A DNA stretch of 64,000 bases from Asterella californica (GCA_036924285.1 JAYKYS010000016.1:2790001-2854000), one strand, 5' to 3'. Positions 26,601 to 40,345 are shown, counted from the stretch's first letter. Numbers and translations: made by a program. Notes: generated by a model from the letters alone, not told the origin.

Positions 26601-28560
26601 TAACTAAGCTTATGGTCTAGAGGACTCACACAAATAGTCTCATGATCCACGAAAACCCCAAGAGACAAGTAATAATATTTACCTATATAAATTGAATGAT
26701 GAAGAAATATGAGATAGGTGGAATCGCATGGACAAGCTTCTGGTCTGGTGGACTCACATGGACAGTAGCATACCACAAGTAATAACATTTATCTATATAG
26801 GTTGAATACCTCCAACCGCTGCAAATTGTCTTAACGAAGCTTCTGGTCGGGTGGACTCACAATGACAGTCTCATGATCTACGAAGACTCAAACGGTTGAG
26901 TAATAACATTTACATACATAAGAATGTTCGTAAAAACCTCAAGGGACAGCTCCAAGAGACAAGTGATAACAATTTACCTATATAGATTAAATGATGAAGA
27001 AATATGAGATAGGTGGACTCACATGGACAAACTTTTGGTCTGGTGGACTCACATGGACAGTCTTATGATCCGCAAAAATCCCAAGAGACAAGTAATGATA
27101 TTTATCTATATATGTTGAATGATGAAAAATATGGACAACTCCAAGAGACACGTAATAACATTTACCTATATAGGCTTAATGATGAAGAAATATGAGATAC
27201 ATGGACACGCATGGACAAGCTTCTGTATAGGTTGAATGATGAAGACAAGCTTATGGACAGGTGAACTCACATGGATAGTCTCATGATCCCGAAAGTCCCA
27301 AGAGACATGTAATAATATTTATCTATATAAGTTGAATGATGAAAAAATATAAGATAGATGAACTCACATGGACAAGCTCTTTGTATGGTGGATTCATATG
27401 GATAATTTCATGGTCCACGAAAACCCCAAGAGATAAGTAAAAGCATTTACTTATATAGGTTGAATGATGAAGAAATATAAGATAGGTGGACTCACATGGA
27501 CAAGCTTTGGTCTAATGGAATCACATGGACAGTCTTTATAGTCTGCAAAAACCCCAAAGGATAGCTCCAAGGGACAAGTGATAACATTTATCTATATATG
27601 ATGAAGAAATATAAGATAGATGGACTTACATGGACAAAATTTTGGTTGGTGGACTCACATAGACAGTCTTATGGTCCATAAAAACCCCAAGGGACAACCC
27701 CAAGGGACAGGTAATAACATGTATCTATATAGATTGAATGATGAAGAATATGGACAACCTCAAGAGACATGTAATAACATTTACTTATATAGATTGAATG
27801 ATGAAGAAATATGAGATACGCGGACACGCATGGACAAGTTTTTATATAAGTTGAATAATGAAGAAATATGGATAGATGAACTCACATGGACAAGCTTATG
27901 GTCAGGTGGACTCAAATGGACAATCTCATGGTCCCGAAAACTCCAAGGGACAAGTAATACATTTACCTATATAAGTTGAATGATGAAGAAATATGAGATA
28001 GGTGGAATCATATGGACAAGTTTTTGATCTGGTGGATGCATATGGACAGTCTCATGGTATGTGAAAACCCCAAGACACAGATAATAATATTTACTTATAT
28101 AGGTTGAATGATGAAGAAATATGAGATAGATGGACTCACATGAACAGTCTCATGGTATGTGAAGACTCCAAGGAACCAGTAATAACATTTACCTATATAG
28201 ATTGAATGAAGAAGAAATATGAGATACAGAAGTCTCAATTCTGTAACCCACATTTCGAAGATGTCAACTTCAAGAATTGGGATGATGAACGAGCTCAAAT
28301 AATCATAAATAACAAAATAATTATATGGTCTGGTGGATCCACATGAACAGTCTCATGGTATGGAAAGACCCAAAGAAACAAGTAACGACATTTACCTATA
28401 TAAGTCATATGGTGAAGAAATATGGAATACCGAAGTCTCAGTTATGTAACCCACTCCTTCGAAGATGCGGGCTTCAGGAACTGGGATGATGACCGAGCTC
28501 AAATAACCGCAAATGATGGAAATTTTGTCTCTACCCGGTTAACAATGGTTGTGGTTAATC
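26600..28560. repeat. Degenerate satellite between divergent genes
   Basis: At least ten recurrences of TTGAATGATGAAGAAATATGA alternate with GTGGACTCACATGGACA and CAAGAGACAAGTAATAACAT. Many neighbouring units are spaced about 110-130 bases apart, with some shortened. All units are in the same orientation. Short frames such as 27013-27195 and 27620-27814 are translations of the repeat. The array fills most of the spacer between the helicase and PHO88/SND3 genes. An inserted element amplified in place is possible, but I see no termini. Confidence 0.85.
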
Positions 28561-29016
28561 AGGATTATCGATAACGTAAAGTAGACCATAAGGACAGACA
28601 TACCAACTCCCAGTCGTTGTAATGTGGTGAGAGCAGAACAGTGGACGGTGAGGGACTAGGGACACGTGGCCGACCACAGTTGCAAACGGCAGGCGTCCGG
28701 AGAGCTATGAGTGTTCCAAACGCAACTGAACTCTCAATACGAGAGACGGCGAGTGCGGCTGCTGATCGTCCGCCCATACGTGTTCCATAGACTGTTCCGT
28801 AGGATCGTTCCATCCCACTGTCTGAATCTTGTTCCACCTCATTGCACTTCGCTGTGGACATTCGATTACGCGGAGGGAGAGTTCTTACGTTCGTTAGCGC
28901 GCTTTGTGCAGGGCCTTGAATCTGGTATTATAGGGAAGAGGCAGGACGAGAGAAACAGAGTGGATACTCGTTTGTCAGTCTCAGAGAGGGAATTGCCGTG
29001 CGCACGAGAAGAGGAT
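28561..29016 (+). promoter_or_regulatory. Promoter and leader region of the PHO88/SND3 gene
   Basis: A more GC-balanced stretch follows the satellite and leads into the ATG at 29017. The reading frame stays open upstream to 28711, but it opens with GTG and encodes no conserved sequence, so this is best read as 5' leader and promoter. No clear TATA box was found. Confidence 0.45.
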
Positions 29017-31292
29017 ATGGCGCCAGCACTACCATGGAAGGTTATTGTCGGGCCGGGCTTGCTACTGGGTCTCCAACTTGCCAAAGTGGACTATAAAAGA
29101 CCTGCAACCCTGATTCTTGTGCGCGTACTGTATGGAGTTGCACAGGTGTTTCTGTTTGGTCTCTGCGCGTTTATTGCCCATGGTATACAGAACCGGGGCG
29201 ACGAAAAGAAGACACTCAAAATCAAGACATCGCCGTCGCCCTTGTCTTCTGGCGAGTCCGTAGTTCTTCACTCGTTTCCTTATCACATCTTGTTGTTGGG
29301 TTGAAGCGTTGAAGGGGCCCGGCGGAACTTGTATGGACTTTTGTTTGCGTTAGAATGTGAAACGGAGGGTGATCGTTGATTTTCCTATTCACCCCCTGTT
29401 CAGTCACGTGTGGGAAGCTCTAGATTCTGTAGGAAAGTGAGAATACATGTTGGACTTGTGACTGTTGGAGCTTTGTGGATTGTCAGTTTTCTTTTGCCCC
29501 GTGAAGTTATAAACCAAGCCGTAGATTGATCACTTTAAATAAAAGAAGAGGCGGATCAAGTCAAACTACGCAACATTTAGTCCGTGGTTCCGACTCGACC
29601 CGTGAAGTTCTTAGATAAACTGCTCATCGGACTAGCTAGCTCTGAGGAAGACTGAATGTGCCCGAGTGTTCTACTATAGTTTTTGTAGATGAAGGTGATT
29701 CTGGAATGTAACAGCTTTGACCCTTCTGATAAGAAATATCGTACGGTGAGCTCGCAATCTGATTAGGTTGTTTATGACTGTGCAGAGAGTCGAAGGAAAT
29801 CAAAGTAACCTTTAAAGATTACGATATGGGGGAACTTAAGAAGCTTGTCAAAAACTTTGCACTTGTAAGTTTCTTTCAGCAAGGGCATTTCCCGGATGTC
29901 CTTTAGAATATGTATTACACATCTTTCGCAAAATGTATCGCATGCAGTTCCTTAACAAATGAGCACAGGACTGATCCCAAGCTACTCACTCCAAGCAAGA
30001 GGACAACCGCGCAGTATGTAACTTTGTGGTCGCTTCTGCTGTTGAAAGCGCATTGCATTTCCTTGTAGATGCTTTGAAGCGTGAACAGCTTGGGTAGTCC
30101 CTCGTTCTTGTGGAATCCTAGTAAAGAGTAGGAAAAGGATTCTCGAAAATTTTGGACGAGTTTTATCTCTGTTCAAGAAACGTTGTCGGAGAAAGAAGAG
30201 TGTAACTGATGTGAGTCCAGTTTGGCTAATGTTCTGGTGGATGGCAGGGAGCGGTTGTGACAGTTGGAATCCACGTTTACATGCACGTTGTACCTGCCCT
30301 CGTCCTTCAAATAGGTTGGTTGCTATTTGCATATGCTCCTGGATGTGTTAGGAAACTCGGGGGTTATCTCTGATATATGTCTGTTGACCTATAGGTGTGA
30401 GGAAACTTGGGGTATCCTTGATATATGACCGTATCTATTCACCTCCAGATACCCCATTTTGTAGTTAAGGAGGAAAACAGCTTGCTTATTTACTGATTAT
30501 AAAATCGATCTGACAGTCACGCAGCCAATCAGTTTGATTGAGCATCCGCTCTTTCAAATCTATATCCTCAACAAGGATCCAGCTAACGATAGCAAGCTCA
30601 AGCGACCTTTCGCTGACAACTCCCCTGCTGCAAGGTGAGTTAAACTTATGCAGAGTGGCTGTTAGACTTCAGTTGCATGAAGTAGCGCATATGGATGATA
30701 AAATATATGTGCGTGAAGAGTTTGTGTGCAAGTACTTAAGCGCGTGAATTTTAATAATATCTTAAATTACTCCACATTTGTTGAGTCACACATTTTTAGG
30801 AACTCCGCAGAGTACAAAACAGCATGGCAATACGAGATGTTCTTTTCTTCTTTTCACGGGTTTTCCCCTTATCAGGACTAGTACTCACACTCATGTTCTT
30901 TTCTAGATTTCTGTGTTCTTATCGTTGTTCTTCTTCTGTTCACTGACGTCAGAGCCGGTTTGTTGATTTCGTCTTTTAATATATAAGGCCTATCGTACCG
31001 ATAATCTCGTTGGCTCTCTCGTGAAAGTCAATTGGCTTTTAAGGAAGGGACCAGATCTCATTCACTTTCTTAACACTCGGTATCATCCAGGCTTGAGGCC
31101 ATGAAGAAGGAGACGGTGAAGCAGAAGGAGCTGCAAGAACAACAAGCTGATCAGTCACGTAGTCAGTCCTTGACAGACGTCGGGGGTTTTCCGAGGGAGA
31201 CACCAGAAGATATGGCCACTGGTGGAAACGCTCAAACAGCAATTTCCACAGCGGAAAGAAGACCCACAAGGCCTAGTACTGTTGAAGAATAG
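29017..31292 (+). CDS. PHO88/SND3-family ER membrane protein
   Basis: The protein belongs to the Pho88 family, known in yeast as a phosphate-transport factor and as SND3 of the SRP-independent ER targeting route; it acts in the ER membrane. Exons: 29017-29255, 29786-29864, 30248-30314, 30517-30634 and 31091-31292, closing to 234 residues. A hydrophobic N-terminus (VGPGLLLGLQLAK) is followed by PATLILVRVLYGVAQVFLF, then the diagnostic KDYDMGELKKLVKN. A third membrane segment (GIHVYMHVVPALVLQIV) comes next, then HPLFQIYILNKDP and KRPF. The C-terminal tail of about 65 residues is hydrophilic and mostly Lys/Glu/Gln-rich. The upstream frame is open but begins at GTG and is unlike the family, so the ATG at 29017 was chosen. 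The gene is divergent from the helicase gene. Confidence 0.9.
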
Positions 31293-32279
31293 ACATTTTT
31301 GTCCAGGTTTTAGGCCAGGCTCTGAGTTAGGATAGCTGTGTTGGTAGTATGGGAGCTTGTTAGCTGATGACCTTTCCAAGAACTTAGGAACTTCACGAGG
31401 TTGTTTTCTGGTTACGCGCTTTGGATGAAAGCCAGCCACAACGTTTATTTTATCATCCCGTATAGGAAACATGTCTAAACATGAAACCGCAGTTAGGAAC
31501 CAACCCGTGCCACACGCGGCATCGCCTTCTATTCGAAGAGAAGTAGTAAACACAAGTCCCGACTACGTGGAGTTCGTGAATGGGAGATAGATATATTCTC
31601 AGGTTTACCGACTTTTTCTGGCTTGTACTTCTAGACATGGATTGTGTCTGTGCCCATCAGTGACGCGCTGTGCGGTACTATGCTGAAATACACGTCCATA
31701 TCCTCGCGTTCTGATCGCTGACGAACCTCAGCAGCGAGTTCCTACTACTGAGGAGGATCCTTCAGTTTTCCGTTTCAATCTGTTGCATCAGCAGCGATAA
31801 ATTGCTGTTTCTTAGCCAGCTACCCAAGCGCTTGTACCTATTCGGGAAGGTTGCAGGTTAAAGTTAAGCTGAGGAATTAACTACCGTTCAATCAGAACGA
31901 CGCAGCGTCTAAAACGCGCTCTAGAAGTTGTCCTCGATCAACAGCCGGGATAACCTTAGTAATAAGAGAGACCAAAACACTAGTTGGATAGAGAGAACAA
32001 GGGAGAGATGGAGGTAATGGACGTTTCGTGTATCTTGGAATGGTTGGATTTCAGAGGGATTTGAAGGTCGAGTTGGTGTCCAAAATGATATTCTTGTGTA
32101 AAGAGATCGCAGGAGTTCGTGTTGGGATCACAACATGAAACAAAAGGTTCCTGTTCTACAACAGGCAGACTAGCAGACTTCGTCGAAGTACACAAATGTT
32201 TATGTTGTCACTTTTGTACTCAAACTGCAGTTCTGAACTTTTATTGGGTTAAGGTAACCACGTGCAAACAGACAAGATC
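31293..32279. other. Spacer downstream of PHO88/SND3
   Basis: No gene was recognised. It includes the 3' untranslated region of the upstream gene. Small frames on both strands, such as 31155-31553 minus, overlap the last PHO88/SND3 exon and show no domain. Confidence 0.45.
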
Positions 32280-32676
32280 CTATTCTGCAATCGAGGGCAA
32301 TAGGAGGGGCAATGGAGGGCAATGCTTCCTTCAGGTGCACCTGATTTTTTGGCCTCTTACATTAGCCTCGCTATTAGAGCTACTGATAGCGAGGCTTAGC
32401 CCCGGTGTTCTCCCCTTCGGGGTGGTTATTGCTTGGCCCTTCGGGTCCTTCTTTCCCTTGTAAGGCTTGATGGGGTCTTCCCATCCGTTTGATTTTTTGG
32501 CCTCTTACATTAGCCTCGCTATTAGAGCTACTGATAGCGAGGCTTAGCCCCGGTGTTCTCCCCTTCGGGGTGGTTATTGCTTGGCCCTTCGGGTCCTTCT
32601 TTCCCTTGTAAGGCTTGATGGGGTCTTCCCATCCGTTTGCTATTCATTGGGTCGCGTTTTTTCTATTCTGCAATCG
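32280..32676. mobile_element. Possible insertion flanked by 14-base direct repeats
   Basis: CTATTCTGCAATCG occurs at 32280-32293 and again at 32663-32676. Between them lies DNA of quite different character from the AT-rich surroundings: GGGCAAT repeats, then two identical 148-base units full of hairpins. The flanking repeat would fit a target-site duplication. The stem-loops with TTCG loops resemble organellar intergenic repeats, so insertion of organellar DNA is an alternative. No gene is encoded. Confidence 0.45.
32343..32638. repeat. Perfect 148-base tandem duplication with hairpins
   Basis: Copies at 32343-32490 and 32491-32638 are identical by eye. Each contains a 9-base perfect stem (CCTCGCTAT with ATAGCGAGG around an 11-base loop), CCCCTTCGGGG and CCCTTCGGG. 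Identity between the copies means the duplication is recent compared with the other repeats here. Confidence 0.95.
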
Positions 32677-33289
32677 TCTTCGAAATCTAACATGCTGATT
32701 TGTATTGAATCATGAATGAGTCCGTGGAACATAGTGTCTCGTTGGCAATGTAGGTCGTGCATATTTTGGATTTCACAAGCCTCATGGCGGCATACGAAAC
32801 ATTTCGGGTTTCATGATTGTTCGTATTGAAACAATCGTGTCTTGTAGGCAGTGTAAATCGTGTGCTTAGGATTCTGCTAGCTTCATGGAGATGTATGAAA
32901 GGTCTAGGGTCTTTCATGATTGTTCTTATTGAATCTTTATTTCTGTTCGTGGTATTTTACGTCCCAATTAAGTTCCTCTGCGTACAATCGTGGTTATCTT
33001 AGTAACCATCTTGTTTTTATCGAAGACAAAACTATAAATTACACCAACAATACTGCCTTCTATACCAACTTCACATGATTCAAGTCTCAGCATCAACTTG
33101 ATAACTTTGAAGTGACGGAAACTAATACTTTGAGTATAAGTTGCTAGTTTGTAGTGCATTGCTTTTCACAGGCCGGGGGTTCAAATCTGATGAAGATTTA
33201 TTATTTTTTTCTGTTCCGTAGTCTTTCTTTTTTCTGTTCCGTAGTTCTGAAGTCTTCTCTTCTCGAGTATGGCTATTTTTCTCTATTCA

Positions 33290-33610
33290 AGTTAACTAGT
33301 TTTTAAATGGGTTTATAGCCTTTTAATTTTAAGCTATGTGAGTTGGAAATGGCATAGTCCAAATCTGCATGCAGTATCTTCTCTATCAAAGTTAACTTGT
33401 TCTTAAATGAGTTTACAGTCCTTTAATCTCAAGCTATGTGGTGGGAAGTGTAGTATGGGTTCTACCTGTGCATTGGATATATTATGTTTGATATCAATCC
33501 ACACTTTTATTATATTCGTAAAATTTTGTAGTATGGGGTTCAAACCTGTGCATTGGATATATTATATTTGATATCAGTCCACACTTTAATTATACTAGTA
33601 AAGAATGATT
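33290..33610. repeat. Two diverged local duplications
   Basis: TTAACTAGTTTTTAAATGGG with CTTTTAATTTTAAGCTATGTG near 33290-33341 recurs in altered form near 33391-33440, about 100 bases on. Then TAGTATGGG followed by CCTGTGCATTGGATATATTAT at 33451 recurs about 79 bases on at 33529. Both pairs are direct. Confidence 0.7.
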
Positions 33611-35587
33611 TCGCAATGAACCCACATTATTTTTGAATGCAGACAAATAATGTACTTGGGATTCAATGCAAACAAAGAATATACTTGGATTCTAACCTTG
33701 TCTATCAGTATTCGTCTCAAACAAAATACTATCATATTTTTCGTAAAGATGGTCCAAGCTAATGGTTATGGAGATATCGCGTGCACCCTTGAAGGGTATG
33801 AAAGAGAAATAACCAAAAGAACAAGCTTTTTGATATTATCAAAATTTACACTTCTTTGTTCTCTATAAAAATAAATGATTTTAAAAATAACAACATATTT
33901 TATAGCCAGAGTCACGTGATAAACAAAGTCTCTGAACTCAAGTCGAAAACAAAAATTATCGATGTGTAGGTCGAAGCAAGAAAAACAATCTCTTCGCTAA
34001 CAAAACATTCTTAACAATGTCACTTAGCCAAATACTTTATCCAAATTCATCCATCTACAAGCCTCTTGTGGTGATCCAAATGCTGCATAAATTATTATTT
34101 GTCTTAAAATCAAATTTTTCTTACTATTTTTCTGTTCCATTTAACTTATGCTGAACTTTATAGCACATAACAATCACTACGGTTACTAAAAGAATGGCAG
34201 TAGGAATGTACAATCCTGATTAAGTTAAATAGTCATATTACGGGTTGGCACAAGGTTCACTGACATGTAATATTGTGGACTTGTGGACAATGACTTGAAG
34301 GACATTTAGGAAGCTATCACATCGAGTGACTTTATGTTCTTCTTTGTCAAGGATATTTTCTGCTTGGAGATATTTACACGGGTGATAACAAGTTCTGGCG
34401 AAGGTTGGACATCTTTCATAAGCAATGAGAACTAAATCTGCAGGTGTTTACATGTGGTGAAATATGAACTCGTGTACCATAGAACAGTAAATTTTCTGTA
34501 AGTTCTTTAGGACCATGATTTTATTTTGAACTTGTTGGACCACGAAATGTAGTAGAAGGATTAATTTGCAGAACCATGAAATGTAGTAGAAAGATGAACT
34601 TCTCGAAAAAGCTATCGTGTTCCATTTGCTTGCAGAATGTCAGATAAATGCAACGAACGTATGTCCATTCTAAAGTACTATAAGAAGATCTTATGTACAA
34701 TGTGAAAGACTGGTTATTTGTTTTATTCATCTGAATTATATAAATTTGTTAGATGAATGAAGTAATCTCTATTGATTTTAAGGTATGGTCAGATAAAATG
34801 ATCTACTACGTGAAACACTGTTATTTATTCTATTCATTTCAAGATAATGAATATGATATCAAGAGGTGATCTAAATGAGAATGTGTAGATGAACAACAAT
34901 CTCGCTCTCAGATTGTGATCAAATTCCACTCTCATATCGTGCATTTTTGCTTAATCTCTGTTTTCAAGTTGAAATGATATCAATAAGGTTATTTTTAAAC
35001 TGATTCAGTTTAACACAATGAATAAGGTATTCTAGATGAATATATCTTCTTTTGGTGTTATCTTATAATTGGATATAATTAGATAATTATATATAGAGTC
35101 CTCCAGAAAAAGAATTCAAAGCATATGCACGAGGTTTTATATTTCTATGATACAATATCTTTGGTGAAGAATCTAGGTGGAGATAATTTCTATGAGTGGT
35201 GGGAGAAATATTTCTTTTTTAGAATGTTATGATGATCATGTTGCGTGGAAAATGTGTTTATTCGCATGAAAGTTTTATGAAAGGATACGACAATATAGTG
35301 AAGACGAAAAGTGCATGGCAATATTTTCTCACAGTTGATAAATGATAACAAGTTTGTAAGTTGATTGATGGCCGTTTGAATATCAATGTGATGTCTCCAA
35401 CGTTGCAGAAACACATAAGAGCATTCCGTTGCAATCCTGACAAGTACTTGAGCAAAGAATTAGAGCACAATCCAAGCAAATAACCTTTTATACGGAAGAC
35501 ATTATGTTATTCATGTCCTTATATAGCAAGAAAATGTTTTTACAATGCTTTTTAGAGATGTTATATAGGAAAACAAAGCACTTTAAA

Positions 35588-35612
35588 ATAAATAAATAAA
35601 TATATATATATA
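35588..35612. repeat. AAAT and TA microsatellite
   Basis: A short run of AAAT units passes into a TA run. It is a simple repeat in non-coding DNA. Confidence 0.8.
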
Positions 35613-35709
35613 TAAACATGAACGTTTGAGATACCTTTTTGCAAGATAGTGTTTGCGTCTTTGTATGTGGTTACTTGTTTAGAAACTATTTTACAATGCA
35701 AAAGAATAA

Positions 35710-35880
35710 ATTATAGCTGACCGTGTCTGTGAGAAATTGTACCAAGACGTAGGAGAGTATATTCACAAGTATATGATTGCATTATACAATACTAAATATA
35801 CCATGAAGCAAAAGAACGCACTACTGACATTGGAGGACAGTATGCATGATATCGACCCTTTGTGGAATTGGCATGAGTGA
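35710..35880 (+). pseudogene. Coding-like remnant of unknown origin
   Basis: One plus-strand frame reads for about 50 codons with balanced amino-acid content and ends in a TGA at 35878-35880. It includes CEKLYQDVGEYIHKYM, KQKNALLTLED and DIDPLWNWHE. Upstream it meets a stop within a few codons, and the same frame resumes coding-like sequence after the TGA (ISDYKEKKRYDKFVG). A second coding-like piece lies at about 35385-35482 (SPTLQKHIRAFRCNP, SKELEHNPSK). I do not recognise the family. It may be a decayed mobile-element protein. Confidence 0.35.
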
Positions 35881-38800
35881 CAAAGACTAGACTCTATTTC
35901 TGACTACAAAGAGAAGAAAAGATATGACAAGTTTGTAGGTATAGATGAAAGTTCTGATTTATATGTGGATAAATACCATTTATTATGTACTATTATTTAT
36001 CTAAATATGTAAAACTTTTCCTTCCGTTATGGAGAATTAGTTTTCCATACATGCACTGTATTTTTGTCTTAAAAACAACGTGAGTATCTTTGGTGCATAT
36101 CTCTACAAACTCAAACAGTTTACCTATCTATCATGTATTCATGAAAAAAATTTATTATAATTGGTCTCATACTGATGCATATTATGCACTGTTTTTTGCT
36201 TGTTTGGTGTCGAAACTTTCAAACAAAATTGATACGAATAGGTTATTTTTACCATCATTAAAAGTTTGTAGAACGGTTTAGATTATCGAGATGTCTTTTT
36301 TTTCGGATCGTGTATCACATTGCACAAGTTTGTGTATATGACCTGAACCAACTCTATACAAAACATGTTTCACAATCAGTGAAAGATTATATCGTGCTTT
36401 TTCATATCTTGAACAAGAATACAACATTTTATTTGAATTATGTTGGACTTGAAAAGTGTTCACTGTCTTTGGTGCAAGGACATTGAGTGCTTCATAATTG
36501 TTGACAAGATGTTGTGTGAAGTTTAATCTTGCAAAATATATCACAAAATGTAAGTAGGTGACATCGTCTTGGGTCGCGAGGACAGGTATGAATCGCTTAT
36601 CATGTTCTTTTTGTCTTGGATTGCTGGATGGTGCCTCCAGTCTGTATTTACAATCACATCACGTGGTAGATTTGGACTTTGTAGTCATAATTTCTCCAGT
36701 ATGATGACGAAGGTAGTCAACCTTCACTAAGACTAGTGTAAGTACTATATGTAAGTACCTATTTTATCGTGTTTATGATCCATGCAGAGAAGAGATAATA
36801 GAACATCAAAGTACTATGTTGGGAGAGAGTTTTCTAGATAGATACTTAGAATAGTAGACATGTAATGTAATGTAAAATGTAAGTCCATCTAACTTATTAG
36901 TAGTGTGTAAAGACTTATCATTCGTCGCCTTTACTCTTTATGACAAGAAATGTCATGGATTACTTTAATCAACAAATTCAGTAGATTTAATGCTCTTCGA
37001 TAGCGTCACAGTCTACCCAACTTTACTCAATGAATTTCTCTTTATCATGGAGTAGGATTATGTGTGGACAGAATTATATGAATATCAGGTACATGAATTG
37101 CAATTCTTATATGTTCAGACATATTAGCTCTTTTAACAACTTCCTGTAGAGTCCAATATGTTAACAAAGGAAGAGATCAATCATCTTGTTCTCAAGTTAG
37201 TCACACGAAAACATCTTTGTTTTCAAGTTGAACTTTCTTATGCGTTCATGTGTTGTACACACTCTGTATCTTAGTTCATAAGCCGTATAACTTAGAGAAA
37301 AGTCGAGGGGGTGAATTATATGTTCAAAACATAAGTTGATAACTGAATATAACATTCATATAACACAATCTAGAATCACGACTTGACTTATCACGACACT
37401 TATGACACACTTATGAGAAAAATGCAGAATTCTTGAATTAAAAATACAAATAGACAACTGGAGAAATGATTTTTTTGTTCTTGATGCCGATGGCATGTTA
37501 TGCATCTTTTAATTCGTGAGCACATCATTGACCTCCACAACAGTTCAAGAGATTCATCGTACCAAACGCATACGATATAGAAGTGATGCTAAGAGTAAAA
37601 AAGAGACAACGCCTTTTACTTTTCTCAAAACTGAAAGTAACAAAAGTATTATATGGGATATAATATATACTGCAGATACCTACAAAGAGTTGTGCAACTG
37701 TTCTATCAGCAAGTTGCAGCAAGTGAAAATAAGTGTGACTTTTGAACGTACGAAACGAAGCAAATTGATTTCGACATGTTTAACTTAATTCTGCTTATAG
37801 TAATGTGGAGGAAGTACATACTACTTCAAGTAATGAAGTTACATCATAATCTTTTATTTGATAACAATAATAAACAACTAGTCAACAATAAAATACTATA
37901 AATGGTTATCAAAATTTGATGGTATTCAATATCAGTATCCCAAGAAGACGATGAGAAGATGTTGCATTTGGATAAATTCCAACAGTAGTGCAGGCAGAGT
38001 ATGTTCGAGATCTATTGTTTACAAGAAAGAGCAGCGCTTTAAAGATTGATAGCTTGCAGAAAAAGAACCACTTAAAGAACAAAAAGATATTTATATTCTC
38101 CATGATTTTATCAATAATATAATTATATATGTGCTAAAATATACAGTAAAGATCAAAAACCATTCATTTAGTGATAAATATGGGTATAACTATGCTGCAT
38201 GCATAATACGGAGATGATCTAATGAGGTTTTATTTTTTATTTATCATGTATAAACATATCTTATTCATTAAGTATGAAATATGTTATGATAATTCTTTTC
38301 ATACATATTTTCTTACAGCTATGTCTAAAGAATAATGACGAATAAGTAAGATATTATATCACCAAAAGATCTACTAACTGTATACAGTAATTATTCTTAA
38401 GGAAAGAGATCTTATAAGTTGACTTGATTTTATTTTAATTCTCTATCACCTTATCAATGATAAACCTAAGATCGGACAAAGATCGGATAAATGAAATTGG
38501 TGGTAAATATGAGTTTGGGTATATTTTCTAACAGCGAGATCTTCAAAGTAATTAACCCAGCAATGTTATTCAAGTAATGTTCATTGATTTGCTCATAGCG
38601 TTGTCAAGTTCTCTTGTCCCATTCTTGGTTTCTTGGCTTGCTGTTATCGGAAAAAAAAGTATATGTGATGAGAAAATAATCATAAGACCAAGGTGACAAG
38701 AATAAACAAATAATCCCTAAATATTAAAATAATAGAGGAATCTAGAGATGTGAGAAGATCGAAATATAATCCATAAGGGGAGTGTGAAAAGACACACTTT

Positions 38801-40345
38801 CAAAACTACTATCCGAGATGTCGCTCACAATCACATCGCACCTTATTGCACTTTGAATTTATTACCTAACCTTTCACATTGGAAGGGTTAGTTAATAAAT
38901 TAACCTTTGTCTTTTTATCTCATATTTGTTAAATATGCATGGGAATTTAAGAAGTTTAATTCCTATGGTACACTTATTAGTTAGAGATATTGGCTTTCTT
39001 GACACCTCAAGATAATATATATATTCACACCATCTTTCTTAATCATCTATGTACCTCTCCGGATCACTACGCTTTTGCTTTCAGTGTGTGTGCTTCAGAT
39101 ATATTAGTACATAGGTATTTATCATTCTTATGTACCAATATATATTTCTTTTATCGGAAACACAATAAGAAAGAGAATGTTTGTGTTTGTGTATATTGAT
39201 TATATTTGGCTTTAAATTTAACGTTAATGATTTTCATTTTAGAATAACGAGTATTCAAGAGGATAATCAAGAATATCATAAGATAATCCAGTAATTTTAG
39301 GATCTTAATAGTTGATAAAATATAAGCAGATTCTTTGGGAGGATATTTCAAATATTCTGTTAAGCAGACTTGTTTTTAATTCCAGTCTTCTCAAAAGACT
39401 GTTTTATAATTTATGTTTTATTGCTAAAGAATATGAGCAAAATCTTTTGTTTGGGGTGAATTAAGCGTTGTGATAATAAATGATACGGTAAGAGTTATTT
39501 AATTTGTTATCTTATTAATTAAAGTGATTTATCTTTCAATTTTAAAAAGAAATTTAGTTTTTACTACACTTTAACTTAATGGGACAAAATTTTTACAAGC
39601 ATCAAATGTAGTATCCAACAAAGTGACTATTTTTAGATGAAAATGTATTCTCATTAATACTACCTTTGACATAATTATAATCCGTATCTTGATATTAAAC
39701 TATGTTATAACGTTATGTTCATTTGAGTTTTTTGTCAAAATACGTTAAAGGTGTCTTCTTTCAGTTTTAACTCATGGTGGTTTCTAAAAATATTGTTTAT
39801 TCGAAATAACTTTCTCTTTCATTTTGTTCATTCTATAGCTTCTGTTCATCTGTTACTTACCATCATGAGGTTGAGAATCCCTCATAATTGTATTAAGGTG
39901 CTGGGAAATTAATATTTATCAGCTTCCTAAGCACTGCTCTGCCTTCACTAAGTGTAAGATGATAAAAAATTTTAAATATAATTATTTAATAAGGAGCAGG
40001 TATATAATATATACATATATAATCAGTTACTAAATTAATGCACATTCACAGTGGTATAATAATTAAAAAAAGATGATTTTCACAACGACAATACAGCGAC
40101 ACCGATCACCACAATAATAAATGATGTCTGACATGTTTTCTCTTCTGACAGACGGTCTTATCCGCGCTGTGAATTTCCACTCTCTGGTATTGATTCTTGT
40201 CTTTTTTATCTTTTTTCACTAAGTGTATTTTGGATGTATATATATTAACTTTGATCACGTAAAGACTAGGTTTTGCAACTGGGTCGTATCTCGTATCTCG
40301 ATTACGGGGACTCGATATAATGTTTATTTTGTGTTATCACTAAGT

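Noticed and set aside
27013..27814. Two similar small proteins at 27013-27195 and 27620-27814
   Set aside because: They are translations of the satellite repeat.
28711..29016. N-terminal extension of the PHO88/SND3 protein
   Set aside because: The frame opens with GTG, and the extension is unlike the family; the ATG at 29017 fits.
33115..33195. Possible tRNA near GGGGGTTCAAATC
   Set aside because: The T-arm-like word is present, but no D arm or acceptor stem pairs.
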